Assembly: GCF_000171815.1 (NCBI RefSeq)
Contig: NZ_ABGR01000002.1
Coordinates: forward strand, 372,001 to 436,000
Reading direction: 5' to 3'
Length of the DNA stretch: 64,000 nt
Source of the DNA: Vibrio sp. AND4
GTDB taxonomy: Bacteria > Pseudomonadota > Gammaproteobacteria > Enterobacterales > Vibrionaceae
In this document: positions 38,516-49,133 of the stretch, piece by piece
How positions within the stretch are numbered: the stretch's first letter is position 1
How the letters are laid out: the number at the start of each line of letters is the position of its first letter
Translations under genes and position numbers: made by a program
The notes under the pieces: model-generated
What the model was told of the DNA's origin: nothing
The model's input: only the letters and a program-made list of their open reading frames with translations
Database searches by the model: none

Positions 38516-40711
38516 ATGACTCAACACTATCATCAGATAGCAAAAAATTCTTCGGTAAAATCTGTCAACTTTTCGCTAAATCCGAGTCGCATTGCGCTCG
38601 TCATTGCAGTTCAACTTGGCATCTCGCTACTACCGGTCGACCTTGCTTATGCAGAGGGAAAAGAATCGTCAGACGAAGCAATGACGGTATTTGGCGCAGC
38701 AAACCAGGGTTATGCTGCTGGCAAAATCTCATCCGAAAGCAGTCTGGGGATGCTCGGCGATAAAGACTTTCTCGATACCCCCTTCAATACGCTTGGCTAC
38801 ACAGACAAACAAATTCAAGATCAGCAAGCACAAGACATTTCTGATCTGATCTCATCAACTGACGCATCTGTATTTACGAGTGGCGAAACGGGCCTGAATA
38901 AGGAAAGCCTAAAAATAAGGGGCTTTAACGTTGATATTAGCGATACGACGTTTAATGGTCTTTACGGTATTGCGCCATACTACCGTGTTAGCCCGGAGAT
39001 GTTTCAGCGTATTGATGTGCTAAAGGGACCCTCTGCACTTATCAATGGCATGGCACCAAATGGCTCAGTTGGGGGGACAATTAACCTTGTCAGCAAGCGC
39101 GCAGCAGAAACCCCTACCACTTCGGTTTCTGTCAACTACATGTCTGACTCTCAGTTTGGCGGACACATCGACATCGGCCGCCGTTTCGGTATAAACGACC
39201 AATTTGGCGTGCGTTTTAACGGAGCAATAAAAGATGGTGATACCGCGGTGAACCATCAGAGCAGCAAAACACAGCTCGCCGCATTGAGCCTTGACTGGCG
39301 CAACAATATTGCTTTCGTGGAGGCAGACTTTTATTACAGCACTGAGCGTGTTGACGGTGCAAATCGAGGCCTAAGTATTGCGCCAGATGTGAAAATCCCA
39401 CCACCACCTTCATCCGACACGCTTTTGACACCAGATTGGGCATACAATGACAGCAAAGACAAAGGCATGATGATTCGTGGTGAGCTCGATGTCACTGATT
39501 TTATGACCTTCTACTCCGCTTTTGGCGGCAGTCACACCAAATTTGTTTCCAATAGCGCAAGAAGCATCACTATTTCTGATTCCTCAGGTACGCTAAAAGT
39601 ATGGAACGGTTTTGCCGACCTCGATGCTAAACGCACATCGGGAGATATTGGGGTACGCAGTGAATTTGAAACCGGTGCTGTTGAGCACTTCCTCGTCCTA
39701 AACGGCACTTACTTTAACGAAGATAAGCAGGACTCACCGGCAAGTGACAACCGAGGGAAAACTCACGACACTAACCTTTACAATCCGGATTGGGGCCCTG
39801 CACCCTCAGGTTATGACATTTATATCCAGTCTAAAGTCGATTCGACTTTATCGAGCTACGGTATTGCAGATACCCTTTCTTTCGCAAACGGTGCCTATCA
39901 ATTAACGCTGGGCGTTCGTCATCAACGCATTGATTTTGAATCCAGCTTCGCTATGGGTGGTCGCTCACCTACAATGACAAAATACCGAAAAAGTGCGGTC
40001 ACTCCAGCCATTGCCTTATTGTCTAAAATATCCAGCTCGCTCTCGCTCTACAGTAACTACACCGAAGGCTTGACCAGTGGTCAGACCGCACCAAGAGGCG
40101 CAGTGAATATTGGAGATGCATTTGCACCACAGAAAACCAAGCAAATTGAAACTGGACTGAAACTTGATCTTAACGACTTTGTCCACACCTTCAGCCTGTT
40201 TGAGATCAAAAAACCAAATGGCATTATAAACCCTGTCACTAAAATCTATTCATTTGGTGGTGAGCAACGTAACCGTGGTGCTGAATGGGGCTTCTACGGC
40301 ACCCTACTTGAAGATTACACACTGACGGGCGGTGTTGCCTACATTGATGCTGAAATTACCAAGGCAACGGATGCGATTAATGAAGGCAAACAAGCGACAA
40401 AACAGCCGAAATTCCAAGCGAAACTCGGACTGGAGTGGAACTTGCCTGCAATGCGTGAGCTAACGCTTATTGGCCAAGCTAATTACATGTCAGAGCAATA
40501 TATTGACCCACAGAACACTCAATCATTATCAGCACAGACGATTTTTGACCTTGGTGCTCGTTACGACTCCACTATCGCCGACACCAACGTTGTGTGGCGT
40601 CTAAATGTCAATAATGTAACTGATGAAGACTACTGGACAAGCACTCATTACGCTACGCTTGCGCTAGGTGCACCACGTACAGTGATGTTATCAGCCACTG
40701 CGGATTTCTAG
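38516..40711 (+). CDS. fatA: TonB-dependent ferric-anguibactin outer-membrane receptor FatA
   Basis: A 731-aa outer-membrane receptor. After a long signal peptide (cleavage near AYA-EG) comes a TonB-box-like EAMTVFGA, then the plug domain ([41 protein letters not shown]) and a 22-strand barrel ending in [14 protein letters not shown] with the expected aromatic C-terminus. Length agrees with pJM1 FatA. AAGGAA lies before the ATG. An intra-operon terminator follows. Confidence 0.94.
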   Translation: MTQHYHQIAKNSSVKSVNFSLNPSRIALVIAVQLGISLLPVDLAYAEGKESSDEAMTVFGAANQGYAAGKISSESSLGMLGDKDFLDTPFNTLGYTDKQIQDQQAQDISDLISSTDASVFTSGETGLNKESLKIRGFNVDISDTTFNGLYGIAPYYRVSPEMFQRIDVLKGPSALINGMAPNGSVGGTINLVSKRAAETPTTSVSVNYMSDSQFGGHIDIGRRFGINDQFGVRFNGAIKDGDTAVNHQSSKTQLAALSLDWRNNIAFVEADFYYSTERVDGANRGLSIAPDVKIPPPPSSDTLLTPDWAYNDSKDKGMMIRGELDVTDFMTFYSAFGGSHTKFVSNSARSITISDSSGTLKVWNGFADLDAKRTSGDIGVRSEFETGAVEHFLVLNGTYFNEDKQDSPASDNRGKTHDTNLYNPDWGPAPSGYDIYIQSKVDSTLSSYGIADTLSFANGAYQLTLGVRHQRIDFESSFAMGGRSPTMTKYRKSAVTPAIALLSKISSSLSLYSNYTEGLTSGQTAPRGAVNIGDAFAPQKTKQIETGLKLDLNDFVHTFSLFEIKKPNGIINPVTKIYSFGGEQRNRGAEWGFYGTLLEDYTLTGGVAYIDAEITKATDAINEGKQATKQPKFQAKLGLEWNLPAMRELTLIGQANYMSEQYIDPQNTQSLSAQTIFDLGARYDSTIADTNVVWRLNVNNVTDEDYWTSTHYATLALGAPRTVMLSATADF

Positions 40712-40722
40712 TCCTCCACTAC

Positions 40723-40757
40723 GCCCTTAGCCAACTGACTAAGGGCATTTTTCTTTT
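40723..40757 (+). terminator. Intra-operon terminator between fatA and angR
   Basis: A perfect 8-bp stem GCCCTTAG/CTAAGGGC with an 8-nt loop, followed by ATTTTTCTTTT, begins 12 bp after the fatA stop. In V. anguillarum pJM1 a hairpin at this position causes partial termination, helped by the antisense RNA-beta, so fat transcripts outnumber angRT transcripts. Confidence 0.88.
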
Positions 40758-40785
40758 CCGCTTGTGCCTTTTACGAGAACGAACA

Positions 40786-43700
40786 ATGACACACAACGAA
40801 CCATCACCTTCCCATCATAAGATCGCATTACCTTTAACATCGAACCAAAGCTGGTTGCTATCCACTCAAAGGCAGCGCAGTGAACAAAGATCAATCGCTA
40901 ATTTTATCTATCAGGAGTTTGATTACTCCAACACATCATGGGAAACCTTAAAGCATTGTTTAGATGCTTTAATCAGTCGCCACCCTATGCTAACTGCCAC
41001 TATTAGTGATGACTTTTTCCTCCAGATCACAAAAAAGACTCCTATCGACACGTTTAACGTCAATGACTTAATTGGTGCCTCAGAGGAAGAGATCCAGAGG
41101 GTACTCAGTCTCACCCGAACTGAGCTTACGACAAGCCAGTCACCAGCAACGGTTTGTTTGGTCGCGAACCTATTAGCACCCGATACCATCAGGCTTCATG
41201 CTCGCTTTAACTCCGTTATTGTGGATATGCCAAGCGTAGCGCTATTTTTTGAACAACTTGGTCAAATGTTACATGGTAACCATCAAGCCCCTGCCTCTGA
41301 AGAACAAGCATCCACCTCACATCAACAATTGATCAATGGTGAGCGAGCTAATGTGTCATCCAGCAGCAGCGCCGACCGGGTGGAACACCTTCTCAATTTA
41401 CCAAGTTCCGCTAACATACCAACCGCTTGCGAACCAGAGAAGCTCATTGAAACAGGCATAACAAGACGAACATTAGCCTTGTCATTAGACAAGTGGCAAC
41501 AGCTCACCATACGCAGTAAAAAATATGAGGTAACACCAGAGCTAACATTAGCCAGCGTGTTTGCCGCTGTGCTTTCTCTTTGGGGACAGCAAAAAGAAAC
41601 GATGTTGAGGTTCGACCGCCATCAAGATCAGCATCAAGCTGATGTTATGGGGCAATTTACTCAGCCTTTATTAGTCGGATTGTCGGGTGTCAGTGAAAGC
41701 TTTGTTACTCTTGTGAAAGAAAATCAAGCAAACTTCGACCAAGTCCAACCTTACCCAACCATGCCGATTTTCCCGCTTATTCAACAATTAATAAAGCTTT
41801 CGGATTCACATCGCTACCCGGCCAACATCGCGTTTTCTAGCCAGCTCTCAACAATCAATCAAAGTGCCGTATGGGGTTGTCAACAATCCGCAAATACATG
41901 GCTTTCGCTGCATGCCACCATAACACACGACGGACTAGAACTGCTTTGGGACAGTCAGGATGCCCTTTTCCCAGAAAACTTGATAGCAGACATGCTGTCC
42001 TGCTTCTCCAAACTGCTCAACCACCTTTGCCAAGCTGACAGTCACTGGCTGCAACCTTTACCCGTTTCACTGCCTGAGACTCAGGCTTCTGTACGTCACA
42101 CGATAAATAGCCAAGGCAGTAAAACTCTGCCGGAAGGTTTACTCCATCATGGCTTCTGGAAGAACGCTGATCGTTTCCCCGATGCGACAGCCATAATCCA
42201 CGGGCAATCTTCGCTCAACTATCAAACCTTAGCGGATCACGCTGAGCGTTGCGCCGGTGCATTAGCGAAAGCAGGAGTAGTTCCCGGTGATCGCGTCGCC
42301 ATAAGCATGGATAAAGGTATCGGTCAGGTTGTCGCAGCTCTCGGTATATTGTATGCAGGTGCGATATACGTGCCGGTTTCTCTCGATCAGCCAAGGGAAA
42401 GACGTGAGGGCATTTATCAAGGCGCTGAGATCAACGTGGTGTTGACAGATCAATCTTATTTAACGGGTGCGACGTCGACCGAGCGATTTACTTACCTCAT
42501 CTGGCAAGATGCGATAAAAAGCAGCCCAATGGACAAGTCTCCGGAAGTATCCCCAGAACAACCTGCTTATATTATTTATACGTCGGGCTCAACAGGCACA
42601 CCAAAAGGAGTCGTGATTTCTCACCAAGGTGCGCTTAATACTTGCATCGCCCTTAATCAACGTTACCAAGTTGACCGTCGCCATCGCATGCTCGCACTCT
42701 CTGCACTCCACTTCGACCTTTCTGTGTATGACATCTTTGGCCTATTGTCCGCCGGTGGTGCGGTTGTTTTGGTTGATGAGTCTGACAGAAGAGACCCAAG
42801 TGCTTGGTGCAAGGCGATTAAGGATCACAAAGTGACGATGTGGAATAGTGTCCCAGCGCTGTTTGATATGCTGTTGACCTACTCCAGCTGCTTTAATAAT
42901 GACGCTCCGTCTCGGATTCAGTTAGCTATGCTTTCTGGCGACTGGATTGGCGTCGATCTCCCGGCACGTTATCGCCAGTATCGTGCTGATGGAAAATTTA
43001 TTGCCATGGGCGGGGCAACCGAGGCCTCGATATGGTCTAACGTGTTTGATGTTGAGCAAGTGCCAGACAACTGGGTATCTATCCCCTATGGTTACCCTTT
43101 ATCAAGGCAAAAATATCGAGTGGTTGATAACCTTGGCCGAGATTGCCCAGATTGGGTACCCGGAGAACTCTGGATTGGTGGTGATGGCGTCGCACTTGGG
43201 TATTTTAATGATGAGCAGAAAACTCAAACGCAATTTGTCACTCAGGATGACCAAACTTGGTACCGAACGGGAGACATGGGTTGTTACTGGCCTAATGGCG
43301 TGATCGAGTTTTTGGGACGCAGAGACAGACAAGTCAAAATCGGTGGGTACCGTATTGAGCTAGGCGAAATTGAAGCCGCACTCAATTCGATTCCTCAAGT
43401 GCAGCGATCAGTCGCGACAGCCACAGGTAAAAAAGACAAAACGCTGGTCGCCTTTATCGTCACGGATTCAGAGCAAACAACCGTTAAGCCTCTTGATACT
43501 GACGACATACAAGACCACTTAAAGGATCAGTTACCAACATACATGATTCCTCAGCGCATCGTATTACTGGATGCATTACCACTTACTGCCAACGGAAAAA
43601 TTGATCATACCGCTCTGGCTCAGATAATCAGCCGCAAAAAAAAACGCGGCTCTGGCGCGGAAAAGCCGCTGCTTACCACGAGTGAACATAAGCTAGCCGA

Positions 43701-43914
43701 ACTATGGAGCGAGATAATTGGGCGACAATCATTCCACAAGCTCAGTGACTTTTTCCAATCTGGGGGGGACGCTTATCACGCAATTGAATTGGTCCAACGA
43801 CTTCATCAATCGGGATACCCGCTCAAGTTGTCGGTCGTGTATCGTTACCCCACGCTAGAAGCACTTGCTCTCATTATGGAAAGGTGCCAGCTTGCAACAG
43901 GCCAGGGAGTATGA
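40786..43914 (+). CDS. angR: AngR: NRPS-like adenylation protein with degenerate Cy and carrier domains
   Basis: A 1042-aa protein from the ATG at 40786 (an in-frame TTG at 40762 is disfavoured). Residues 1-430 form a heterocyclisation-like domain whose motif reads N142-SVIV-D147-MP-S150, with the first Asp replaced by Asn. The adenylation domain (about 450-940) is complete: YTSGSTGTPKG, GGATEASIWSN, YRTGDMG, GRRDRQVKIGGYRIELGE and LPLTANGKID. The carrier domain reads SGGDAYHAIEL, with Ala996 where the phosphopantetheine Ser should be. Both substitutions are what I recall for pJM1 AngR, which also promotes expression of the transport genes. Its likely enzymatic role is therefore amino-acid activation only. 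Confidence 0.93.
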   Translation: MTHNEPSPSHHKIALPLTSNQSWLLSTQRQRSEQRSIANFIYQEFDYSNTSWETLKHCLDALISRHPMLTATISDDFFLQITKKTPIDTFNVNDLIGASEEEIQRVLSLTRTELTTSQSPATVCLVANLLAPDTIRLHARFNSVIVDMPSVALFFEQLGQMLHGNHQAPASEEQASTSHQQLINGERANVSSSSSADRVEHLLNLPSSANIPTACEPEKLIETGITRRTLALSLDKWQQLTIRSKKYEVTPELTLASVFAAVLSLWGQQKETMLRFDRHQDQHQADVMGQFTQPLLVGLSGVSESFVTLVKENQANFDQVQPYPTMPIFPLIQQLIKLSDSHRYPANIAFSSQLSTINQSAVWGCQQSANTWLSLHATITHDGLELLWDSQDALFPENLIADMLSCFSKLLNHLCQADSHWLQPLPVSLPETQASVRHTINSQGSKTLPEGLLHHGFWKNADRFPDATAIIHGQSSLNYQTLADHAERCAGALAKAGVVPGDRVAISMDKGIGQVVAALGILYAGAIYVPVSLDQPRERREGIYQGAEINVVLTDQSYLTGATSTERFTYLIWQDAIKSSPMDKSPEVSPEQPAYIIYTSGSTGTPKGVVISHQGALNTCIALNQRYQVDRRHRMLALSALHFDLSVYDIFGLLSAGGAVVLVDESDRRDPSAWCKAIKDHKVTMWNSVPALFDMLLTYSSCFNNDAPSRIQLAMLSGDWIGVDLPARYRQYRADGKFIAMGGATEASIWSNVFDVEQVPDNWVSIPYGYPLSRQKYRVVDNLGRDCPDWVPGELWIGGDGVALGYFNDEQKTQTQFVTQDDQTWYRTGDMGCYWPNGVIEFLGRRDRQVKIGGYRIELGEIEAALNSIPQVQRSVATATGKKDKTLVAFIVTDSEQTTVKPLDTDDIQDHLKDQLPTYMIPQRIVLLDALPLTANGKIDHTALAQIISRKKKRGSGAEKPLLTTSEHKLAELWSEIIGRQSFHKLSDFFQSGGDAYHAIELVQRLHQSGYPLKLSVVYRYPTLEALALIMERCQLATGQGV

Positions 43915-44723
43915 TGATGAACCCTCTAATAACCATCGCTTCTTCTGGCAAACATTGTGACACGCATTTTGTTTTGTGTCCTTTCGCAGGCGGCGGCAAA
44001 CGCACCTTCACCAGCTGGCAGAACCTCGGTCTAACGAATGAATCCATTTCAGTTATTTTGTATCCGGGCAGAGAAGCAAGAATTGATGACCCCGCGGTTG
44101 AAACAATCGAATCACTGGCTGAGGAGTTGGTTCAAGCCTTAATAAAGAGTGACATACGGGTCGAAAATACCGTACTCATTGGGCATAGTATGGGAGCAAA
44201 AGTGGCGTATGAGACGACCAAGCAGCTCAATTATCTTGGGCTATTTCCAAAGGGGTTGGTGCTTTCTGGATGCCAAGCGCCTCATATTCAGGGACGAAGA
44301 TTGATTGAAGATTACGACGATCAAACCTTCATCGAAAGTCTGATTGAAATGGGGGGGTGCGATCCTAGTCTACTGGAGAACCCGCAGTGGTGGTCAATCT
44401 TTCTACCAACTTTACGCGCGGATTTTTCCGCGACGAATAATTACCTATTCCCGTCTCCCCCCAATGAGCAGGCTAAGCTTTTGGTGCCGACACTTTTGAT
44501 CTCTGGAAATAATGACATAGAAGCATACTTTGCAGAAGTAGACGAGTGGAAACTCTGGTGCAGTGAAGTAGACGATCATCTTGTCGTCGAAGGTGAGCAT
44601 TTCTATATCACAGAAAAGGCCAAAACGATATTCGAATACATTAGAGCTTTCTCGATGAAGTTAGAAAGCCCTCAAGTCAACAATAGACAAGCTGGTTTAC
44701 AACGTGAGCTATCAAGGCGTTAG
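43911..44723 (+). CDS. angT: Type II thioesterase AngT
   Basis: An alpha/beta-hydrolase of about 270 aa with the nucleophile elbow GHSMGAK and a C-terminal catalytic His in VVEGEHFYI. Such enzymes clear mis-primed carrier domains. In pJM1, loss of AngT reduces but does not abolish anguibactin. Three in-frame ATGs overlap the angR stop (43911, 43914, 43917). CAGGGAG is best spaced for the third. The overlap implies translational coupling. Confidence 0.92.
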   Translation: MMMNPLITIASSGKHCDTHFVLCPFAGGGKRTFTSWQNLGLTNESISVILYPGREARIDDPAVETIESLAEELVQALIKSDIRVENTVLIGHSMGAKVAYETTKQLNYLGLFPKGLVLSGCQAPHIQGRRLIEDYDDQTFIESLIEMGGCDPSLLENPQWWSIFLPTLRADFSATNNYLFPSPPNEQAKLLVPTLLISGNNDIEAYFAEVDEWKLWCSEVDDHLVVEGEHFYITEKAKTIFEYIRAFSMKLESPQVNNRQAGLQRELSRR

Positions 44724-44736
44724 ATGACACTTAGTA

Positions 44737-44767
44737 AGGGCATACTGTCTTAATAGCTGTATGCCCT
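44737..44767. terminator. Inverted repeat between convergent angT and angU
   Basis: AGGGCATAC/GTATGCCCT, 9 bp perfect, with a 13-nt loop, between convergent genes. T tracts are poor. Confidence 0.6.
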
Positions 44768-44786
44768 ATGCTCTTCAATTAACCGG

Positions 44787-46112
44787 TTAGTTATCTTCCG
44801 GAGTTCCATAAGTTTGGAAAGCCGATTTTTTCGGTAAACGATACACCTGCTCACCCAATACAGTATTAATAATCGAAGCGTTTCGATGGGCACCAATTCC
44901 AAGGTCTGGACCACCAACACCATGTTGAAAGACTTCCGGATTCTGGATAAAAACGCGTCCAACTCCCTGATCACAACGTTGGGCAGAAAAGTCCGATTCA
45001 ACAATCAAATCGCCATGTTCGTCCACCGCTAACACCGATCCTTTTAGCGCTTCTAACCATGTCGGCCACTGATGCGTATACCCTGTGGCACAAACAATAG
45101 CATTAGTATGCAGCGTAAATGCTTGCTCTTGTTGAGATTGATAACACGACATCATGAGTACACCAGAATCGCCAACTATTTCGATATCATTCACCTGACA
45201 GTTGGAATATAAGCGCAGACCTGGCTCGCGTCCTCCAATCGAGCGCTCATAAAGTAAGTCAAAGACATCTGCGATCGTGTATTCACTGATCCCTTTATAC
45301 AACTGTCCTTGTCCCCCAACAATACTACGACGCTTCTCGCGCGAGAGCGTATGGAAGTAATCCATATATGCGGGCGTAAAGCACTCTTGTCCCAACTTAG
45401 ACGATTCCATTGGATGAAATCCCGCAGATCGAGTTATCCAGTTTACCCTTGCGCCAGCTTCAATCTGTTCCTTAGTCAAATCACGATACAAGTTGAGGAC
45501 ACACTCTGCTGCACTCTGGCCAGAACCAACCACAGTAACACGGTTACATTTAGCCAATTCATCACGCATGTGTGCAAATTCAGCAGAGTGTTTTATCAAA
45601 GGGTGATGAGCATTGCTTGCCCATTCTGGCAACCAAGGCGCAGTACCAACGCCGATCGCCAAATGTCGGCTATGACGTTCCGTAATCACACCGTCCATCG
45701 ATTCGCTTTGAATCTTGAAGCACTCTTTGCCTTGAAAGTATTCAACATCAATAACGTTTTCACTGTAGGTACAGTTTTCTAGTTGCTTCGCCGCCCATTG
45801 GCAATAATGGTTGTATTCGCTGCGCGGAACCAGAAAGGTTTCGTAGTAGTAAAACTGGTACAAGCGATCATGCTGTTTCAGATAATTTAAATAACTCAGT
45901 GGATGGGTCGGATCCGCCATGGTAACCAGATCAGCCAAAAAAGGGACCTGCAATGTAGCGCCGGGCAATAACATACCACTATGCCAATTAAATACATCTT
46001 TTCTTTCAATAAACTCAGCGTCTAGCTGAGGTTGGTGCGCCGTTAAGGCAGCGAGCCCTAGGTTAAATGGTCCTATTCCAATACCGACAATATCTTTTAT
46101 TGTTATATTCAC
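44787..46112 (-). CDS. angU: Histamine N-monooxygenase AngU
   Basis: A 441-aa flavin-dependent N-hydroxylase of the IucD/PvdA family, which hydroxylates histamine for anguibactin. FAD motif GIGIGPFNLGLA lies at the N-terminus, NADPH motif VVGSGQSAAECV near the middle and the substrate-linked ATGY near the C-terminus. The start is a GTG at 46112: AAGGAG sits 6 bp before it and the family N-terminus (MNITIKDIVGIG) begins there. No suitable ATG is nearby, and the in-frame ATG at 46172 lacks a ribosome site. Confidence 0.93.
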   Translation of the reverse strand: MNITIKDIVGIGIGPFNLGLAALTAHQPQLDAEFIERKDVFNWHSGMLLPGATLQVPFLADLVTMADPTHPLSYLNYLKQHDRLYQFYYYETFLVPRSEYNHYCQWAAKQLENCTYSENVIDVEYFQGKECFKIQSESMDGVITERHSRHLAIGVGTAPWLPEWASNAHHPLIKHSAEFAHMRDELAKCNRVTVVGSGQSAAECVLNLYRDLTKEQIEAGARVNWITRSAGFHPMESSKLGQECFTPAYMDYFHTLSREKRRSIVGGQGQLYKGISEYTIADVFDLLYERSIGGREPGLRLYSNCQVNDIEIVGDSGVLMMSCYQSQQEQAFTLHTNAIVCATGYTHQWPTWLEALKGSVLAVDEHGDLIVESDFSAQRCDQGVGRVFIQNPEVFQHGVGGPDLGIGAHRNASIINTVLGEQVYRLPKKSAFQTYGTPEDN

Positions 46113-46256
46113 TTGTTCTCCTTGAGATGAAAACGTTCTTAATTGTGGGTGGCGTGTGCCTCTGAGCCGCAATGTCCCGGGTTCCCAGCCCAGAGGAAAA
46201 TACGCCGACTAAATCGATAATTTTTTAGAGCATTAGTTTGTTAGAACATTAGTTTG

Positions 46257-49133
46257 CTAGGTCGCAACCTCTAAGCCCTGAGCTAAAACGAGTGCTTTTA
46301 CTTCAGCTGCATCCTTGCAACGAATGAGTTGCATCGGTAACAGTTCGGTCTTGAGTACTTTATTGAGCTCAGTACTGATTAACTTAAGATGATTAGGCCT
46401 CAAACCCAACTGGGAAAAAGGAGGGGTTTCTTTGGTTTCGCTCGTCATTGTTTTACCAAGCACCTGACAATAGACATCGAAGATGATCTGCTCTGTTAAG
46501 TCCATAGCACTGATTTCACTTGGAGAACAATCAAACAACTCGACAACGCGAGACTCTGTGGGCTGGAGAAATGGATCAGTTGCAACTTCAAATAGCGAGA
46601 CTTCAATCATATGACGGAAAGTCATATCGATACGATCCAATATCTCTTTTACCTGTTCGTTCAATACAGCTTCAACCGCGTAATCGACACTAAAGGTGAT
46701 CGAACCACCAGCCGTAGCAACAAAACGAACGTCCATCGCTACCTGAGGGGTTTGTGTCAGCCCGCGCTGATACTGCATTGAAGCATTCTCACTGAGCGCA
46801 GGCCAAGATAAACCATTTGTTATCGCAATCGGTAGCGTCGGCCCTGGCCCACATCGCTCAAATAAAGCACGCCCCAAATCAATCCCAGAGAAAGCCAAAT
46901 GCTCGAGTCCTTCTAAGGTATCCGCTTGTAGGCTTTTCGCACGTTGCAGAAAATCATCTCTTTTGGCTTGCCATTGAACAGCAATAAAACTGGATTCACT
47001 TGAATAAGTCGCACTGACCATAGGTAATACCGGAACCGCAACACACAACTTGCCATTACTGACATGTGAAGATATCGCTTCGAGAGCAACCGACATCATC
47101 ACTGTGTTCTTATAAAGTCCCTGTTTACCCCCTATTCGAACCAGCTTTTTTACTGTCTCTTTATCGATTTCTAGACTCTGTCTTTGGTAACGAGAGCAAG
47201 AGATTGCTTGCAGAGGTTTATGCCAAGGGAATTGCATCGGTTTACCAACAGACGCCAGTTTATTCAGCCAATAATGTTCATCTTTATCGCGCATCATTGC
47301 TGGATCTTCTGCCACTGGCTCAGATTCAATATGTGGAAAGTAAGGTGCCTCCCCTTCAAACAACTCGACCAGTAGTGCCGCGATAGAACGAGCATCGAGG
47401 CACAACGCATCAAAGCGAGCAAACACATGAGTCATACCATCAGGAAGCATGAACATAGTGATATCCCATAATGGCCGCTCTAAATCGAACATCGCGTGGC
47501 TATATTCATGTCTAAAACACGCCAACTCACTCTCTACGCTTTGATTTTCCAACTCAGTTAGGTCTAGCAGCGTCAAGTTTACCTGCGGGCATTGACTTAC
47601 TTTGACCTCAAGAGATTGATTATCGATAAACTTTCTCAAACTAGGGTATCGGATCACCATCTCTGATAGCCTTCGGCGAATCACTACAGGTGAAAGTGTG
47701 CCTCGGTATTCCAGTAGCTCCTGCATTGCAACGCCACCTAATGGCATTTGCGTCGTTCGACCAAGTAAATAGGCACGCTGCAAAGAACTCAGCTCTGCCG
47801 TTAAATCAGGCTGGCATACAAGCTTTGTTTGTAAGCTATCTAAGGGAGCAATCAATAAGCTTGGGTCAGAAATAACGTTTTTGGTCAGCGCAATAAAGTG
47901 CTCAAACATCGCTGACGTCCACTGCTTTGGTAGGGCTTCTTGTCGGACATCCCAGTTAATCATAATACCGCCGTCAATACACACAACTTGTGAGTCCAGT
48001 GCAACTTGAGAGCCTTGAGAAATGGTCCAGTTCATCTTACCGAAGTGTCTATGAACTCGACGAGAAAACAGATCACCACTGGGTAAATCAATAGCAGAGG
48101 TAAAAACAATCGGCGCTAACTGGGCACTGCCATGATGCACCGAAAGATCGCGCATTACGTTAACACCATCATAAAGACTATGACCGAGTAAATTTCCCAT
48201 TTTTTCCGCGACTGATTGGCAAAAGTCAATCAACGTATTGTCGTGATTCATATCAACACTGAGAACAACAAAATTGACGAAGTCGCCGACAATCCGCTCA
48301 GTACCCTCTGTTATTGGTGGTCGCCAAAATACGGGGATATTAATTCTAAAAGCCTCATCACCTGTCGCTTTGCCCAGTGATCTGGCAAATAATCCAAGCA
48401 TCAGGTTGGACGGTGTAATTTTGTGCTGCCTAGCAAGGGATAATAAAGTTGATCTCTGCTGAGAATCAAGCCAAGCAGAGTAATGTTCACTTTTTATCTG
48501 ACTAGGATTATCTTCAGGAAGTGGCAAAGAAGGCGCAGGCGCAATACTCTCTATCTGTGATTTCCACCATGCTCTATCTAATTTGCGCTGTTGTTTGAGT
48601 CCCTGATCCACTTTTGCTAAATCATGCCATTTAAAAAATGATGGTTTGTCGTTGGTATCTAACACACTTCCTTCATAAAACGTTGCTAAGTCTTCGATCA
48701 AAATGCGGCAACTGTCGGGATCAATAGCTATCATATCGGTATCAATATGTAAGCGAAACTTGTCATCAGGTAATAAGCTGACAGAAAACTTTGCCCCTTG
48801 ACCCTGTGTCAAATCAAGCCTTTGATGTGTCCATTCATTTCTTTTTTCACTCAAAATGACGGATAATTTCTCAGTCGAAAACTGACTGAAATCATCCACA
48901 CCTAAAATGTCCGAGCTAGGTTCATCGATAATAGAGCAAGACCCTGAACAATCAATCTTTAATCGTAGCATCTCATGTCGTTGGTATAATTTAACGAGTG
49001 CTGTGTATAGCTTTTCAAGATTAATATCCTTACCATCGAATTCTATATAAAGGTGGGAAGCCACACCGCCAAGTTTAGTATTTTTTTCTCTTCCAAACCA
49101 ACACGCGGCCTGCATTGGTGTCAAATCACTCAT
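46257..49133 (-). CDS. angN: Anguibactin NRPS AngN (tandem cyclization domains)
   Basis: A 958-aa protein made of two heterocyclisation domains. The first has the DxxxxDxxS motif intact at D133, D138 and S141 (DMIAIDPDS). The second has it at D575 and D580 (DALCLDARS). It catalyses condensation of dihydroxybenzoate with cysteine and thiazoline ring closure. There is no adenylation or carrier domain. The C-terminal 90 residues have a carrier-like helical tail without a GGxS core. A Fur-like site lies 46-60 bp before the start. Confidence 0.92.
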   Translation of the reverse strand: MSDLTPMQAACWFGREKNTKLGGVASHLYIEFDGKDINLEKLYTALVKLYQRHEMLRLKIDCSGSCSIIDEPSSDILGVDDFSQFSTEKLSVILSEKRNEWTHQRLDLTQGQGAKFSVSLLPDDKFRLHIDTDMIAIDPDSCRILIEDLATFYEGSVLDTNDKPSFFKWHDLAKVDQGLKQQRKLDRAWWKSQIESIAPAPSLPLPEDNPSQIKSEHYSAWLDSQQRSTLLSLARQHKITPSNLMLGLFARSLGKATGDEAFRINIPVFWRPPITEGTERIVGDFVNFVVLSVDMNHDNTLIDFCQSVAEKMGNLLGHSLYDGVNVMRDLSVHHGSAQLAPIVFTSAIDLPSGDLFSRRVHRHFGKMNWTISQGSQVALDSQVVCIDGGIMINWDVRQEALPKQWTSAMFEHFIALTKNVISDPSLLIAPLDSLQTKLVCQPDLTAELSSLQRAYLLGRTTQMPLGGVAMQELLEYRGTLSPVVIRRRLSEMVIRYPSLRKFIDNQSLEVKVSQCPQVNLTLLDLTELENQSVESELACFRHEYSHAMFDLERPLWDITMFMLPDGMTHVFARFDALCLDARSIAALLVELFEGEAPYFPHIESEPVAEDPAMMRDKDEHYWLNKLASVGKPMQFPWHKPLQAISCSRYQRQSLEIDKETVKKLVRIGGKQGLYKNTVMMSVALEAISSHVSNGKLCVAVPVLPMVSATYSSESSFIAVQWQAKRDDFLQRAKSLQADTLEGLEHLAFSGIDLGRALFERCGPGPTLPIAITNGLSWPALSENASMQYQRGLTQTPQVAMDVRFVATAGGSITFSVDYAVEAVLNEQVKEILDRIDMTFRHMIEVSLFEVATDPFLQPTESRVVELFDCSPSEISAMDLTEQIIFDVYCQVLGKTMTSETKETPPFSQLGLRPNHLKLISTELNKVLKTELLPMQLIRCKDAAEVKALVLAQGLEVAT

